Source: Lucinisca nassula (lineage: Eukaryota > Mollusca > Bivalvia > Lucinida > Lucinidae). Taken from it: a stretch of 64,000 bases of DNA. How positions within the stretch are numbered: position 1 is the first letter of the stretch; each line of letters opens with the position of its first letter. Where the stretch lies: the NCBI GenBank assembly GCA_963580285.1, contig OY757021.1, positions 93,855,221-93,919,220 on the forward strand, in the 5' to 3' direction. The notes beneath the pieces were generated by a model. The model saw only the letters and a program-made list of their open reading frames with translations, did no database searches and was not told where the DNA came from. Of the stretch, positions 33,319-43,370 are shown piece after piece. Position numbers and translations under genes: made by a program.

Positions 33319-33548
33319 TTAACCCTTTTTGTACCAAATGGAATCTTCCTCCTTATATAAAGCATGAGTCCATTTCAAAATTTAGGGATGTCAGGTTGTG
33401 TTTTCTTCAAAATTGATTAGGAAAATGGCTGAACTTTTTGCAAACAGTGTAGGCCCTGATCAGACGCCGTATTCTGCGGCGGTCTGATCTGGGCCTGCAC
33501 TGTTTACCAGGGTACCCTTTTCGGGGTTTCTTGTACAAAATGGGTTAA
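33319..33548 (+). mobile_element. TTAA-flanked palindromic MITE, CCCTTTTTGTACC subfamily
   Basis: Left TTAACCCTTTTTGTACC, right TTGTACAAAATGGGTTAA. Core GATCAGACGCCGTATTCTGC / GGTCTGATCTGGGCC. It sits 30 bp upstream of the 33289 acceptor in transcript direction. Confidence 0.9.
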
Positions 33549-33999
33549 TGTACTTCTAACAAGAAAACCGCCAAACCGCATTATGGACAGGTCTTCAGAA
33601 AAGGTTAACCCAAAGGTAAACCTATTAGAGGACGACTGACACCTGCCCACCTGAACATCCCTATTTTAAAGGGTGAACTTTTAAAACCTATCCAAACAAA
33701 ATTAGGCATGATTTTTGCTCTCTGTCAGTAAATTTATTGTTTTTTCCATAATCCTATTTTGAAAACCAGATAAATTGTTCCATGCAAAATTTACCTTTAA
33801 GTTAAACCTTCAGAATTATGTACGTGATATGATTTTTTTACATCCCACTAATAACTAATGTCAAATGGTGATCTCCATATAAAGACTCATCCAAAGTCTG
33901 GAGACACCAAGAATCTAACCCAAAGCCCCTGGTTTATGAGGCAAGTAGCTGAACCATTACTCCAAGGTTTCTCACAAATATAAACCAACCTGATGACTC
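33549..33999. other. Intron sequence, no recognised element
   Basis: No terminal repeats or conserved ORF found. A weak tRNA-like TTATGAGGCAAGTAGCTGA near 33937 is shared with 42935 and may be a SINE remnant. Confidence 0.4.
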
Positions 34000-34209
34000 T
34001 TAACCCTTGACCTGCTGAATATTTTTATATGCCACACCCACTACTGATTATCAACCAATCAGATTACTTGATGCAAATTATTGCAACAAATTCATGAGCT
34101 GAATGACAAACAATGAAGATCCTGATCAGATGGCTTCAGAAGCCATCTGATCTGGATCTTCATTGTTTGAAAGATAAGACATATCTGGGCTCAGCAGGAC
34201 AAGGGTTAA
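34000..34209 (+). mobile_element. TTAA-flanked palindromic MITE, CCCTTATCCTGCTGA subfamily
   Basis: Left TTAACCCTTGACCTGCTGA, right CAGCAGGACAAGGGTTAA. The centre has lost six bases (GATGGCTTCAGAAGCCATC). Confidence 0.9.
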
Positions 34210-34265
34210 CTCTTTCAACACTACAGATCAGTACATGTATATCTTGATGAGAGGGTTCAAAATGA

Positions 34266-34550
34266 TTTGTTTGTTTGTTTGATTTGAGATTTAACGTCCC
34301 AGTCAACACAGTATAGGTCATTTTGGAGACACTGCTTCCAATTTTGTGGGACTTTTACCCAACATTGAGGTGAAATGACATCACAAGACCTGTCGCCCAT
34401 GGAAACCAATAGGGTCTATAAGCATGGACGGGCCCACTCGCACCACAGTTCCTGGACAGGCTTAGATCCTCTAAGCGGTTTAACAGTACTAGTGTGTGAA
34501 CGGTTAAGCACCATGCAGCCCATCTATTTCTTCAAGCCCCGATGGGCGGG
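34266..34550 (-). mobile_element. tRNA-less SINE with 12-bp target duplication
   Basis: GGTTCAAAATGA at 34254-34265 and 34551-34562. A short internal deletion near 34500 removes part of the CAGTTTCAGCTC region. Confidence 0.9.
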
Positions 34551-34648
34551 GGTTCAAAATGAGCAGTCTCATCAAGATCTATACTGTCTGACAACACTTT
34601 TGACTGAAATGTAGTTCCAGATAAGGTGCCCTTTTCTTCCAAAAAGTA

Positions 34649-34740
34649 CTGATATTTTTCCTATTTCTGCATGAAAATATATGTTGGGGGTACTCATTAG
34701 AAGCACCTCAATGAGATGCTTCTTATGAGTACCCACATAC
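34649..34740. repeat. Foldback GGGGGTACTCATTAGAAGC
   Basis: GTTGGGGGTACTCATTAGAA and TTCTTATGAGTACCCACAT pair around GCACCTCAATGAGATGC. Preceded by GATATTTTTCCTATTTCTGC as in the 48052 copy. Confidence 0.82.
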
Positions 34741-35161
34741 CGCAATCAGGCATTCTAGTAACCTAATAAAGGGTGTCGAAAATAACTGCACGCTATAATC
34801 GGTAGTGACTTATAATACTTTCTACCGACCTATAATACGTCTAGTGACCGTTTATAGACCTGACCTACTTTTCCGGTCACTAATTTACAATGTAAACAAT
34901 AACATGCAACATTTTATACATGGGAAAACAACGAAAACTGCAACTTAAAATCTTTGCAATATTTATTTGAACAGATTTTCATAAATTTCAGCTAAATTCC
35001 TACCTTCTCGACCTTTCCTGGTTAGAATGGCCCGTTTGAATAACTGCGCACTGCTACTGCAGCAGTTGCGTCTCAACCTCGAAAATAATTTCTAAAGCTA
35101 AAACAAACTATTTATTTGCAGATTTTCATACAGAATGTAAAACGCTGAGAAACTTTTATTC
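34741..35161. other. Unassigned intron sequence, LINE target
   Basis: Repeated short motifs such as CTATAATCGGTAGTGACTTA and ACCGACCTATAATACG suggest an old element, but I cannot delimit it. The LINE at 35170 is inserted at its end. Confidence 0.4.
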
Positions 35162-36576
35162 TAGCGTCCCAGGAAGAGGCATAACAGACGCAATTTTTTG
35201 TTGTACGGCAGCTGCAAGAGAAGTATCTGGCGGCCAACAGGAAACTCTACATGGCTTTTGTAGACCTGGAGAAGGCATTTGACCGAGTGCCTCGGGAAGT
35301 CATCTGGTGGGCACTAAGAAAACTTGGAGTGGACGAGTGGATTGTGAAACTGGTCCAAGGGATGTATGCTAATGCTCGGAGCCGTGTCCGCGTTGGTGAT
35401 GGTTACAGTGAAGAATTCGAGGTGAAGGTGGGTGTTCATCAAGGCTCTGTTCTCAGCCCACTGCTTTTCATCATTGTGCTTGAAGCCTTGTCATGCGAGT
35501 TCTGCTCTGGAGTCCCCTGGGAGGACCTGTATGCTGATGACCTTGTCATCATAGCTGAATCCCTTGAGGAATGTGTCAGGAGGCTCTTAACTTGGAAAGA
35601 CGCAATGGAGGCAAAAGGGCTGAGAGTGAATGCAGGAAAGACAAAGATCATGATCTGTGGTACAGGTCTGGACCTCTTGCAGAGTACAGGCCAGTTCCCA
35701 TGCGCTGTATGTCGCACTGGAGTGGGCAGCAACAGTATCTTTTGTAATGGCTGCAAGTTCTGGGTGCACAAGAAATGCAGTGAGCTCGAACGCTTGATAG
35801 AGGACCCTGATTACAGGTGTACACGGTGCCAAGGAACTGCACGTCCCTTAGATGGCAGACCACAGAGGGAAGTCCAAGTCGGATCCAACAAGCTTGAGGT
35901 TGTAGCTCCCTTTTGCTACCTAGGTGATATGCTCTCTGCAGCGGGTGGTTGCGACCTTTCAACTACATCACGTGTGAAATCAGCCTGGAAGAAATTCAAG
36001 GAGTTGCTACCATTTCTCTCTTCCCGCCACCTCTCTTTCAAGACACCTGGCCGTGTGTATAGCTCTTGTGTGTGGAGCACAGTGCTCCATGCCAGTGAGA
36101 CATGGCCATTGACAAAGCCAAACCTCCAACGTCAACAGCGAAATGACAGGGCAATGATCAGACAGATCGGCAATGTCAAGCCACAGGACACTGTCACCAT
36201 CAGGTCCAGTGAGTTACTTGAGCATCTTGGCATTGAGGACCTGGACCTCATCCTGAAAGAGAGAAGGCTTCGCTGGTATGGACATGTGGAATGCTCCAAC
36301 GGTGCAGTCAAGTCTGCCTGTGACATACAGGTAGGTGGAAAGCGGGGACCAGGAAGGCCCAAGATGACCTGGAAGCAGCTAACAGAAAGAGATTGCAGAG
36401 AATGGAAGCTCTCTGCTATCGATCCTCATGACAGACAAGCCTTGAGATCTGGTGTAAGATCTGCCATGCGTGCAGCAAGCCAGCTACCTGGAAGGGGGCC
36501 CACTTATGTGGACATTGCCCCTTTACCTGCACGTTAATCAAAAATCCGTTGATGATTGATGATGATGATAGCGTCC
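35162..36576 (+). mobile_element. 5'-truncated LINE copy with 8-bp target duplication
   Basis: TAGCGTCC lies at 35162-35169 and 36569-36576. The element (35170-36568) starts CAGGAAGAGGCATAACAGAC, in the reverse-transcriptase fingers region. A run of six T at about 35193-35198 puts the first ~20 codons out of frame with the long ORF. After the stop there are only ~31 bp, ending in TGATGATTGATGATGATGA, a simple-repeat tail like those of RTE-type LINEs. Confidence 0.9.
35251..36537 (+). CDS. LINE reverse transcriptase C-terminal part with PHD-like zinc finger
   Basis: 428 codons remain. Residues 3-11 FVDLEKAFD carry the RT motif A Asp, residues 61-70 GVHQGSVLSP are motif B, and residues 94-97 YADD are the catalytic motif C. 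Residues 151-193 hold C151-x2-C154, C165-x2-C168, H173-x2-C176 and C190-x2-C193, a C4HC3 PHD-like pattern located between the thumb and the C-terminal domain. FCYLGDMLS (221-229), RLRWYGHVE (339-347) and GKRGPGRPKMTWK follow, as in many RTE/CR1-like LINEs. The N-terminal endonuclease and fingers are missing, so this copy cannot move by itself. Long intact frame suggests recent insertion. Clade not assigned. Confidence 0.92.
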   Translation: MAFVDLEKAFDRVPREVIWWALRKLGVDEWIVKLVQGMYANARSRVRVGDGYSEEFEVKVGVHQGSVLSPLLFIIVLEALSCEFCSGVPWEDLYADDLVIIAESLEECVRRLLTWKDAMEAKGLRVNAGKTKIMICGTGLDLLQSTGQFPCAVCRTGVGSNSIFCNGCKFWVHKKCSELERLIEDPDYRCTRCQGTARPLDGRPQREVQVGSNKLEVVAPFCYLGDMLSAAGGCDLSTTSRVKSAWKKFKELLPFLSSRHLSFKTPGRVYSSCVWSTVLHASETWPLTKPNLQRQQRNDRAMIRQIGNVKPQDTVTIRSSELLEHLGIEDLDLILKERRLRWYGHVECSNGAVKSACDIQVGGKRGPGRPKMTWKQLTERDCREWKLSAIDPHDRQALRSGVRSAMRAASQLPGRGPTYVDIAPLPAR

Positions 36577-36763
36577 ATGTGGTTTTCTGCGTCTTTGTGG
36601 TGTGGTGACATCCGAAACTTTGCACTCATTGACGTCACGTTATACTACATGTGCACGCCATGGCACTGAATGTCTTTAACATGCCACACTGTCTGCTGAC
36701 TTTTTTGCTTAAATTTACTAAATTATTGCAAAACCCCTTGATTGTTTTGAATTGCGGTATAAG
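36577..36763. other. Intron sequence right of the LINE
   Basis: No gene or repeat boundary recognised. It continues the LINE target region. Confidence 0.4.
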
Positions 36764-37160
36764 CTAAATACATGATTGGTGTCTTTAATAATAAAATATA
36801 ATTGGATCGCCGCGACAATTTTATAGGGGCTCACTAAAGCTCGCCCCTATAAAATTGTCTAAACAGGCCTCTGTGGCCTAGTGGTTAAGAGCGCTGACTC
36901 TTGATCATTAGGTCTCTCAACGCTGTGGTTCGAGCCTCGCTCGGGTCACATGTGAGATGCCAAGTTCTGCAACGGAAGGTCAGGTGGTTTTTCTCTGGGT
37001 ACTCCGGTTTTCGCCCACCTCTGATTAATGATCGGCTCGATATGAGTGAAACAATCTTGAAAGGGCCGTAACACCAAAACCAAAAAAAAAAAAAAAAAAA
37101 TTAAATTGTCTAAGGCTCACCGATAATATTTTATTATTAAAGACACTAACCATGTATTTA
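36764..37160. repeat. Long foldback split by a SINE
   Basis: TAAATACATGATTGGTGTCT...TTAATAATAAAATAT pairs with ATATTTTATTATTAAAGACA...CTAACCATGTATTTA. The inner arms are ACAATTTTATAGGGG and CCCCTATAAAATTGT. The SINE at 36863 interrupts the right arm. Confidence 0.85.
36863..37102 (+). mobile_element. tRNA-headed SINE with poly-A tail and 11-bp target duplication
   Basis: AAATTGTCTAA at 36852-36862 and 37103-37113. A box TGGCCTAGTGGTTAAGAG, B box GGTTCGAGCCTC, body GCCAAGTTCTGCAACGGAAG and CTCTGGGTACTCCGG, end GGGCCGTAACACCAAAACC then A-run. A minus-strand sister is at 47700. Confidence 0.92.
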
Positions 37161-37161
37161 C

Positions 37162-38624
37162 TACTGTAATGATTCGGCTATAAGACGAGGATTTTTCGTT
37201 CCAAAATGAGCCCAAAAAAGTGACCCTGTCTTATAGCCGAGGTCATGGACTGCAGGCTTTTTTCCGACGAAGACCAGACATACAAAAAAAGCCGATCGGT
37301 GATTTCTGAACTGATATAAATTGCCGCCCACAAACCTTCACTATCATTTTTCTGAATGCGATCAGTAAATGACGTCATCCGACCCCAGCAACCCCACACG
37401 TGTTTAATGTCATTGTGTGAATCTCTTTCATAAAAAAAATGTTTGGAACCGGTAAAAAATCTTTTCTCGATAGCTAAACGGTTGTGAATAGAGGTGGATA
37501 GAAAAACAGTGCTTTGCACAGCTCCCAAATTATCCCCAGAAGCTCCGAACAACAGCGTTCGACTTTTCCTGCCCAGCGTCTGCTATTTGGCACCAAAACA
37601 TAACCATTCATGAGATCGTAGAAAAGTCCGTTTTTATTATGCAAACATCTACCGTTAGATGTAGCTGATTGTCTGTCAGGAGCGATTAAATCATTTTCAC
37701 AATGGTTGTGGATTAAATTTTATGATTGGAGGATAAACGCCAATTAGAGACATAACTTGACCATATTTTCACACCTTATCGACACGCACCGCAGGGTGGC
37801 AATTTTATGACAGGGATTGACAATGATGTCATACTTGAACCGTAATAAATACACAGATGGTTTGTCTCTGAATTGACAGTGCAGCAATTATTGTGATTTA
37901 CTTACTGGTCTAGTTTTACCGCATTTAAGGACTCAAAAAGACTGACAGTTGTAGACAATTTTTTTTGCACTTGCCCGACTGGGTGTCATAAGGTCAAAGT
38001 GCACCTTCCTGGCGCGATTTCGGTCTTGTCCCAGGGGGCCGGGAAATGGATTTGTCAGCCCCTGTCGTCTATTAGATAGCTAGAAGTCTGGGTAGCTATT
38101 TAGCCTTAGCCAGCAAAGCATGTACCGGGCCAACTTCGGGGTGACAGGGATACGACGTATCGGCCCGACGATTGCCCGCTATTTTGTGCTAGCTGGCTGT
38201 TTGGTTCTGAATCTGAATAGCTAGGTGTTGTGTTCCCCGATAAAAAAAAAGTTCAGTTACTTATAGAAAAGCTGCAACAAATATTTCTACATTTTTTGGG
38301 TGGAAATAAATTTCCCCCTTTTCCCAACGCTTAATAGACCTACCTATTCAGGTTCAATAAGAGTTGTCTCTCTTTGTAACTCTCACAAATGAAGACACAG
38401 AATGTCAACAGACATAAACAAGCCATGTGAGGGGTAAGTACAGGGGTTTTCTGATGAAAAAAGGCCGATTTCTCACATCTAAACGGCATCTGGCGGTAGC
38501 AGATAGGCCCCGACAGATATGGCAAAAATTTGACCCGTCTTATAAAAGAGTATAAGCAAAATCCCAGTTAAAAAAGGGGTCTCATCTTATAGCCGAATCA
38601 CCTTATAGCCGAATCATTACGGTA
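37162..38624. mobile_element. TA-flanked pogo-like element with CGGCTATAAGACG termini
   Basis: Left TACTGTAATGATTCGGCTAT then AAGACGAGG; right CTTATAGCCGAATCATTACGGTA is the inverse. Subterminal GTCTTATAGCCGA recurs at 37229 and 38583. The interior contains ACTTTTCCTGCCCAGCGTCT...AACATAACCATTCATGAG and CACACGTGTTTAATGTCATT, shared with the 29600 and 943 elements. No transposase. Confidence 0.85.
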
Positions 38625-38863
38625 TATGCAGAAACTAGAACTGTCAGAGGATCTGACTATAGCCCCGCTATAGCCCTGTCAGAGGAGAAAGACTCATGAA
38701 TTAAAGGTAAAGACTTGTGAGAGGGTTAAATCCCTAACAAGGTACCTACGCCTTATAGACTTTTCGCGTTATTAGATCTGAAAAACAGTCTAAGTTAAAA
38801 AATAGGTTTTGGATAATGAAAAAAGCACATGCACATCTTCAGACCTATATGTAGACTTTCGGA

Positions 38864-38943
38864 TGAGTCTTTAAACCGAGGTCCCGTCTCCGTATGACCT
38901 TAGCTGTTGGTGGGACGTAAAACTAAAACTCACTCACTCACTC
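38864..38943 (+). mobile_element. 5'-truncated SINE of the 19094 family
   Basis: GATGAGTCTTTAAACCGAGG, CGTATGACCTTAGC and GGGACGTAAAACTAAAACTC with (CACT)n match the 3' half of the 19094-19262 SINE. Confidence 0.85.
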
Positions 38944-39112
38944 AGACCTATATGAAAACACCTGTTAAATTTCAAAAGGATTGACTAGAACTGTAAGAGG
39001 AGTTGCGATCACAAGGTAGCAACTCCCTATACATTTTAACATTAGTAGATCTAAAAAATTGTCTAAGTTAAAAAAAGGTGAAATAAGTGAAAAAAATTAT
39101 TTAAGGATAATG

Positions 39113-41700
39113 AACAAGAGGGCCCAGAGGGCCCTGAATCGCTCGCCTGAGAATTAGTGTCTCCAGTACATTCTAGGCCAAAGGGCTATAATTTAAACAA
39201 ACTTGGTAATGGTCCACTAGATGAAGCTTCATACCAAATATCAAAGACCTGGGCCTTCTGGTTTCAGACAAGAAGATTTTTAAAGGTTTTCCCTATATAA
39301 GCCTTTGAAAAACCAAAGGGTCCCGGGGTTGGGGGCATTTTTTGCCCCAGGGCTATAATTTGAACAATCTTGAAAGAGGTCCACTAGATGAAGCTTCACA
39401 CCAAATACCAAAGATCTGGGCCTTGCGGTTTCAGAGAAGAAGATTTTTAAGAATTTTCCCTGTATAAGCCTATGTAAAACCAAAGGCCCCCGGGGCGGGG
39501 GCATTTTTGGCCCCAAGGCTATAATTTGAACAATCTTAGTAAAGTCCTACAGGTAAAGCTTCACACCAAATATTAAGACCTGGGCCTTGTAGTTTCAGAG
39601 AAGAAGATTTTTTAATGATTTTCCCTATATAAGCCTATGTAAAACCATAGGCCCCCGGGGCAGGGGCATTTTGGCCCCAAGGGCTAAAATTTGCACAATC
39701 TTGGTAGAGGTCCACTAGATGAAGCTTCACACCAAATATCAAAGATCTGGGCCTTGCGGTTTCAGAGAAGAAGATTTTTAAAGATTTTCCCCGTATAAGC
39801 CTATGTAAAACCAAAGGCCCCCTGGGCGGGGGCATTTTTGGCCCCAAGGCTATAATTTGAACAATCTTAGTAGAGGTCCACCAGGTAAAGCTTCACACCA
39901 AATATTAAAGACCTGGGCCTTGCGGTTTCAGAGAAGAAGATTTTTCAATGATTTTCCCTATATAAGCCTATGTAAAACCATAGGCCCCCAGGGCGGGGGC
40001 ATTTTGGCTCCCAGTGCTATAATTTGAACAATCTTGGTAGAGGTCCACTAGATGAAGCTTCACACCAAATATCAAAGATCTGGGCCTTGTGGTTTCAGAG
40101 AAGATTTTTAAAGATTTTCCCTGTATAAGCCTATGTAAAACCAAAGGCCCCAAGGGCGGGGGCATTTTTGGTCCAAAGGCTATAATTTGAACAATCTTAG
40201 TAGAGGTCCACCAGGTAAAGCTTCACACCAAATATTAAAGACCTGGGCCTTGTGGTTTCAGAGAAGAAGATTTTTTTAATGATTTTCCCTATATTAGCCC
40301 ATGTAAAACCAAAGGGCCCCCGGGGCGGGGGCATTTTGGCCCCCAGGGCTATAATTTGAACAATCTTGGTAGAGATCCACTAGATGAAGCTTCATACCAA
40401 ATATCAAAGATCTGGGCCTTGCGGTTTCAGAGAAGAAGATTTTTAAAGATTTTCCCTGTATAAGCCTATGTAAAACCAAAGGCCCCCCGGGGCGGGGGCA
40501 GTTTTGGCCTCAAGGCTAAAATTTGAACAATCTTAGTAGGGGTCCACCAGGTCAAGCTTCACACCAAATATTAAAGACCTGGGCCTTGTGGTTTCAGAGA
40601 AGAAGATTTTTTATCGATTTTCCCTATATAAGCCTATTTAAAACCAAAGGCCCCCTGGGCGGGGCATTTTGGCCCCCCCCAGGGCTATAATTTGAACAAT
40701 CTTGGTAGAGGTCCACTAGATGAAGCTTCACACCAAATATCAAAGATCTGGGCCTTGCGGTTTCAGAGAAGAAGATTTTTAAAGATTTTCCCTGTATAAG
40801 CCTATGTAAAGCCAAAGGCCCCCGGGGCGGGGGCATTTTTGGCCCAAAGGCTATAATTTGAACAATTTTAGTAGAGGTCCACCAGGTAAAGCTTCACACC
40901 AAATATTAAAGACCTGGGCCTTGTGGTTTCAGAGAAAACAAGATTTTTCAATGATTTTCCCTATATAAGCCTATGTAAAACCATAGGCCCCCGGGGCGGG
41001 GCATTTTGGCAACTAGGGCTATAATTTGAACAATCTTGAAATAGGTCCACTAGATGAAGCTTCACACCAAATATCAAAGATCTGGGCCTTGCGGTTTCAG
41101 AGAAGATTTTTTAAGATTTTCCCTGTATAAGTCTATGTAAAACCAAAGGCAGCCCGGGGCGGGGGCATTTTTGGCCCCAAGGCTATAATTTGAACAATCT
41201 TAGTAGAGGTCCACCAGGTAAAGCTTCACACCAAATATTAAAGACCTGGGCCTTGTGGTTTCAGAGAAGAAGATTTTTTAATGATTTTCCCTATATTAGC
41301 CCATGTAAAACCAAAGGCCCCCGGGGCGGGGGCATTTTGGCCCCCAGGGCTATAATTTGAACAATCTTGGTAGAGGTCCACTAGATGAAGCTTCATACCA
41401 AATATCGAAGACCTGGGCCTTGCGGTTTCACAGAAGAAGATTTTTTAAGTTTTCATTTAAAAAATCTATTTTTAGCTCCTGTGACCTAGGTGTGCAATGG
41501 ACCAAAACCATTTGAATAACTTTGAAAGGGGACCACCTAAGGATCATTCCTGTGAAGTTTGGTCAAAATCCGATCAGTGGTTTAGGAGGAGATGTCATTT
41601 GAAGAAAAAGTTTACGCACGCACACACGCACTGACGACGGACGATGGACGAAAAGTGATCACAAAAGCTCACCTTGTCACTACGTGACAGGTGAGCTAAA
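39113..41700. mobile_element. ACAAGAG element with dimeric ~166-bp array
   Basis: It starts ACAAGAGGGCCCAGAGGGCC...GAATCGCTCGCCTGA and ends GCACGCACACACGCACTGAC, then GCTCACCTTGTCACTACGTG...GGTGAGCTAAA. From about 39515 two monomer types alternate: type A has CTTAGTAGAGGTCCACCAGG and AAATATTAAAGACC, type B has CTTGGTAGAGGTCCACTAGA and AAATATCAAAGATC. Confidence 0.78.
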
Positions 41701-42652
41701 AAAGAATATGCACATCTTCAGACCTATATGAAAACACCTGTAAAGTTTCAAAAGGATTGACCTAGAACTGTAAGAGGAGTTGTGGTCACAAGGTAGCTAC
41801 TCCCTATACATTTTAACATTAGTAGATCTCAAAAATTGTCTAAGTTAAAAAAGGTGAAATAAGTGAAAAAAATTATTTAAGGATGATGAAAAAAGAATAT
41901 GCACATCTTCAGACCTATATGAAAACACCTGTAAAGTTTCAAAAGGATTGACATAGAACTGTAAGAGGAGTTGTGGTCACAACTCCCTATACATTTTAAC
42001 ATTAGTAGATCTCAAAAATTGTCTAAGTTAAAAAAGATGAAAAAAGTGAAAAAAATTATTTAAGGATAATGAAAAAAGAATATGCACATCTTCAGACCTA
42101 TATGAAAACACCTGTAAAGTTTCAAAAGGATTGACCTAGAACTGTAAGAGGAGTTGCGGTAACAAGGTAGCTACTCCCTATACATTTTAACATTAGTAGA
42201 TCTCAAAAATAGTCTAAGTTAAAAAAGGTGAAATAAGTGAAAAAAATTATTTAAGGATAATGAAAAAAGAATATGCACATCTTCAGACCTATATGAAAAC
42301 ACCTGTAAAGTTTCAAAAGGATTGACCTAGAACTGTAAGAGGAGTTGCGGTAACAAGGTACCCACTATCAAATATTACAGACAGACAGACGGAATTCCGG
42401 ACAAATTACAGACAGACAGACGGAATTCCGGACAAGCCAAATCCAATATAGCCCCCACTTTTTCAAAGCGGGGCTATAAATAAGAAAACTAATATGAGGA
42501 TACCCCCTCTTATCTGGGGCTATGCTTAAACTTCCTATTGGCAGCACTGTATGTGTCCATATTCAAAGAAGAGCCCACTTCAGAAGCTCAAGCGTGACAT
42601 GATTGAAAGAATTCATACATTATACATGTAATTATGTAAGTTTACTAAGCAT

Positions 42653-42841
42653 TTAAACCCTTATCGTTGTGAACACAACAACCCTTATCCTTGTAAACAG
42701 TGTAGATCTAGACCAGATGGCCATCTGTTCAGGAACTACACTGTTTGTCATTTAGTTTTTGAATTTGAATGAATGAATTACATCAAGTAATTTGATTGGC
42801 TGAAAGTCAGAAATGGGTGTGGCTAAATTCATCTAGGGTTA
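42653..42841 (-). mobile_element. Degenerate TTAA-type MITE, CCCTTATCCTGCTGA subfamily
   Basis: It keeps CAGTGTAGATCTAGACCAGATGG, CACTGTTTGTCATT, CATCAAGTAATTTGATTGGC and GGGTGTGGCTAAATTC and ends AGGGTTAA. The hairpin centre is shortened to GGCC. Confidence 0.65.
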
Positions 42842-43018
42842 AAGTAAAGACACTGTATGTCATTTGTCAGACCTGAAACAACTTAACCGTAAATCTGTAG
42901 CAGCCCAGAATCAGACCCATGACCCCTGGTTTATGAGGCCAGTAGCTTCACCACTACACCACAGAGGCTTCAATTCCCCTTTAGTTATTTTACGTTATTC
43001 TTGCCTGAAGTCCCTTAC
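42842..43018. other. Intron with a SINE-like remnant
   Basis: GACCCCTGGTTTATGAGGCC, GTAGCTTCACCACTACACCA and CAGAGGCTT read on the minus strand as a tRNA-like head with an A box (TGTGGTGTAGTGGTGAAGC). It is short and has no clear tail. Confidence 0.45.
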
Positions 43019-43236
43019 CTTTCCAACAATCCTTTAGCTTTATAAGCCCTGACCGGCTGTGCAGGTATAGGGGTTACACATCCCTTCGGTATATAGACCT
43101 CATCGTTGCCCGGCTGTATCCTGAGTGGGTTCTTTGTGTCGGGCTTCACGGTCGGGTAGTAGATCTGCTGGGAGGCTCGTATTTCGTCATCTGTTTCTTT
43201 CAATGTTTTCTCTTTCTTCTTACAGCAACAGTATAT
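43019..43236 (-). CDS. PTPRR: Exon of KIM-type PTP (juxtamembrane and start of KIM)
   Basis: A 218-bp exon from acceptor TTTTGTCTTATAG to donor GTAAGG. It starts in phase 0 with IYCCCKKKEKTLKETDDEIR and ends VRAYKAKGLLE plus AG, which pairs with the next exon to complete Arg. Cys/Lys-rich sequence after a short hydrophobic start is typical of the cytoplasmic side of a transmembrane segment. With the KIM half-motif this favours a receptor-type member (PTPRR-like) over soluble PTPN7. The middle (QIYYPTVKPDTKNPLRIQ) has no motif I recognise. Confidence 0.88.
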
Positions 43237-43370
43237 CTATAAGACAAAATATTATTAACCCTTTTTGTACCAAATGGAATCTTCCTCCTTATACAGTAAA
43301 ACCTGTCTTAGTGGCCACCTCTATTAAGCGAGCAAACCTGTCTTAAGCAAGCAGGCATTCACTTCCAAAA

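Larger units (their letters stand above)
38640..42481. mobile_element. Array-bearing element, ~183-bp units, host of the 39113 insertion
   Basis: The left edge GGATCTGACTATAGCCCCGC and right edge GGAATTCCGGACAA...GCGGGGCTATAAA give inverted TATAGCCCC/GGGGCTATA. Units carry GAATATGCACATCTTCAGAC, CTATATGAAAACACC, TTTCAAAAGGATTGAC and GTAGATCTCAAAAATTGTC. The terminal ACAGACAGACAGACGGAATTC is itself doubled (42374-42434). Confidence 0.7.

Noticed and set aside
21173..34614. Plus-strand ORFs beginning MTSQ/MASQ...YKHGRADSH
   Set aside because: Antisense translations of the tRNA-less SINE; the same peptide recurs in each copy.
35439..35962. Minus-strand ORFs of 81-110 codons under the LINE
   Set aside because: Shadows of the reverse-transcriptase frame; no motifs.
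36863..36940. tRNA gene on the plus strand
   Set aside because: SINE head; poly-A tail and 11-bp target duplication.
39280..40836. Similar minus-strand ORFs (PRSLIFGVKLHLVDLYQDCS)
   Set aside because: Same satellite by-product as above.
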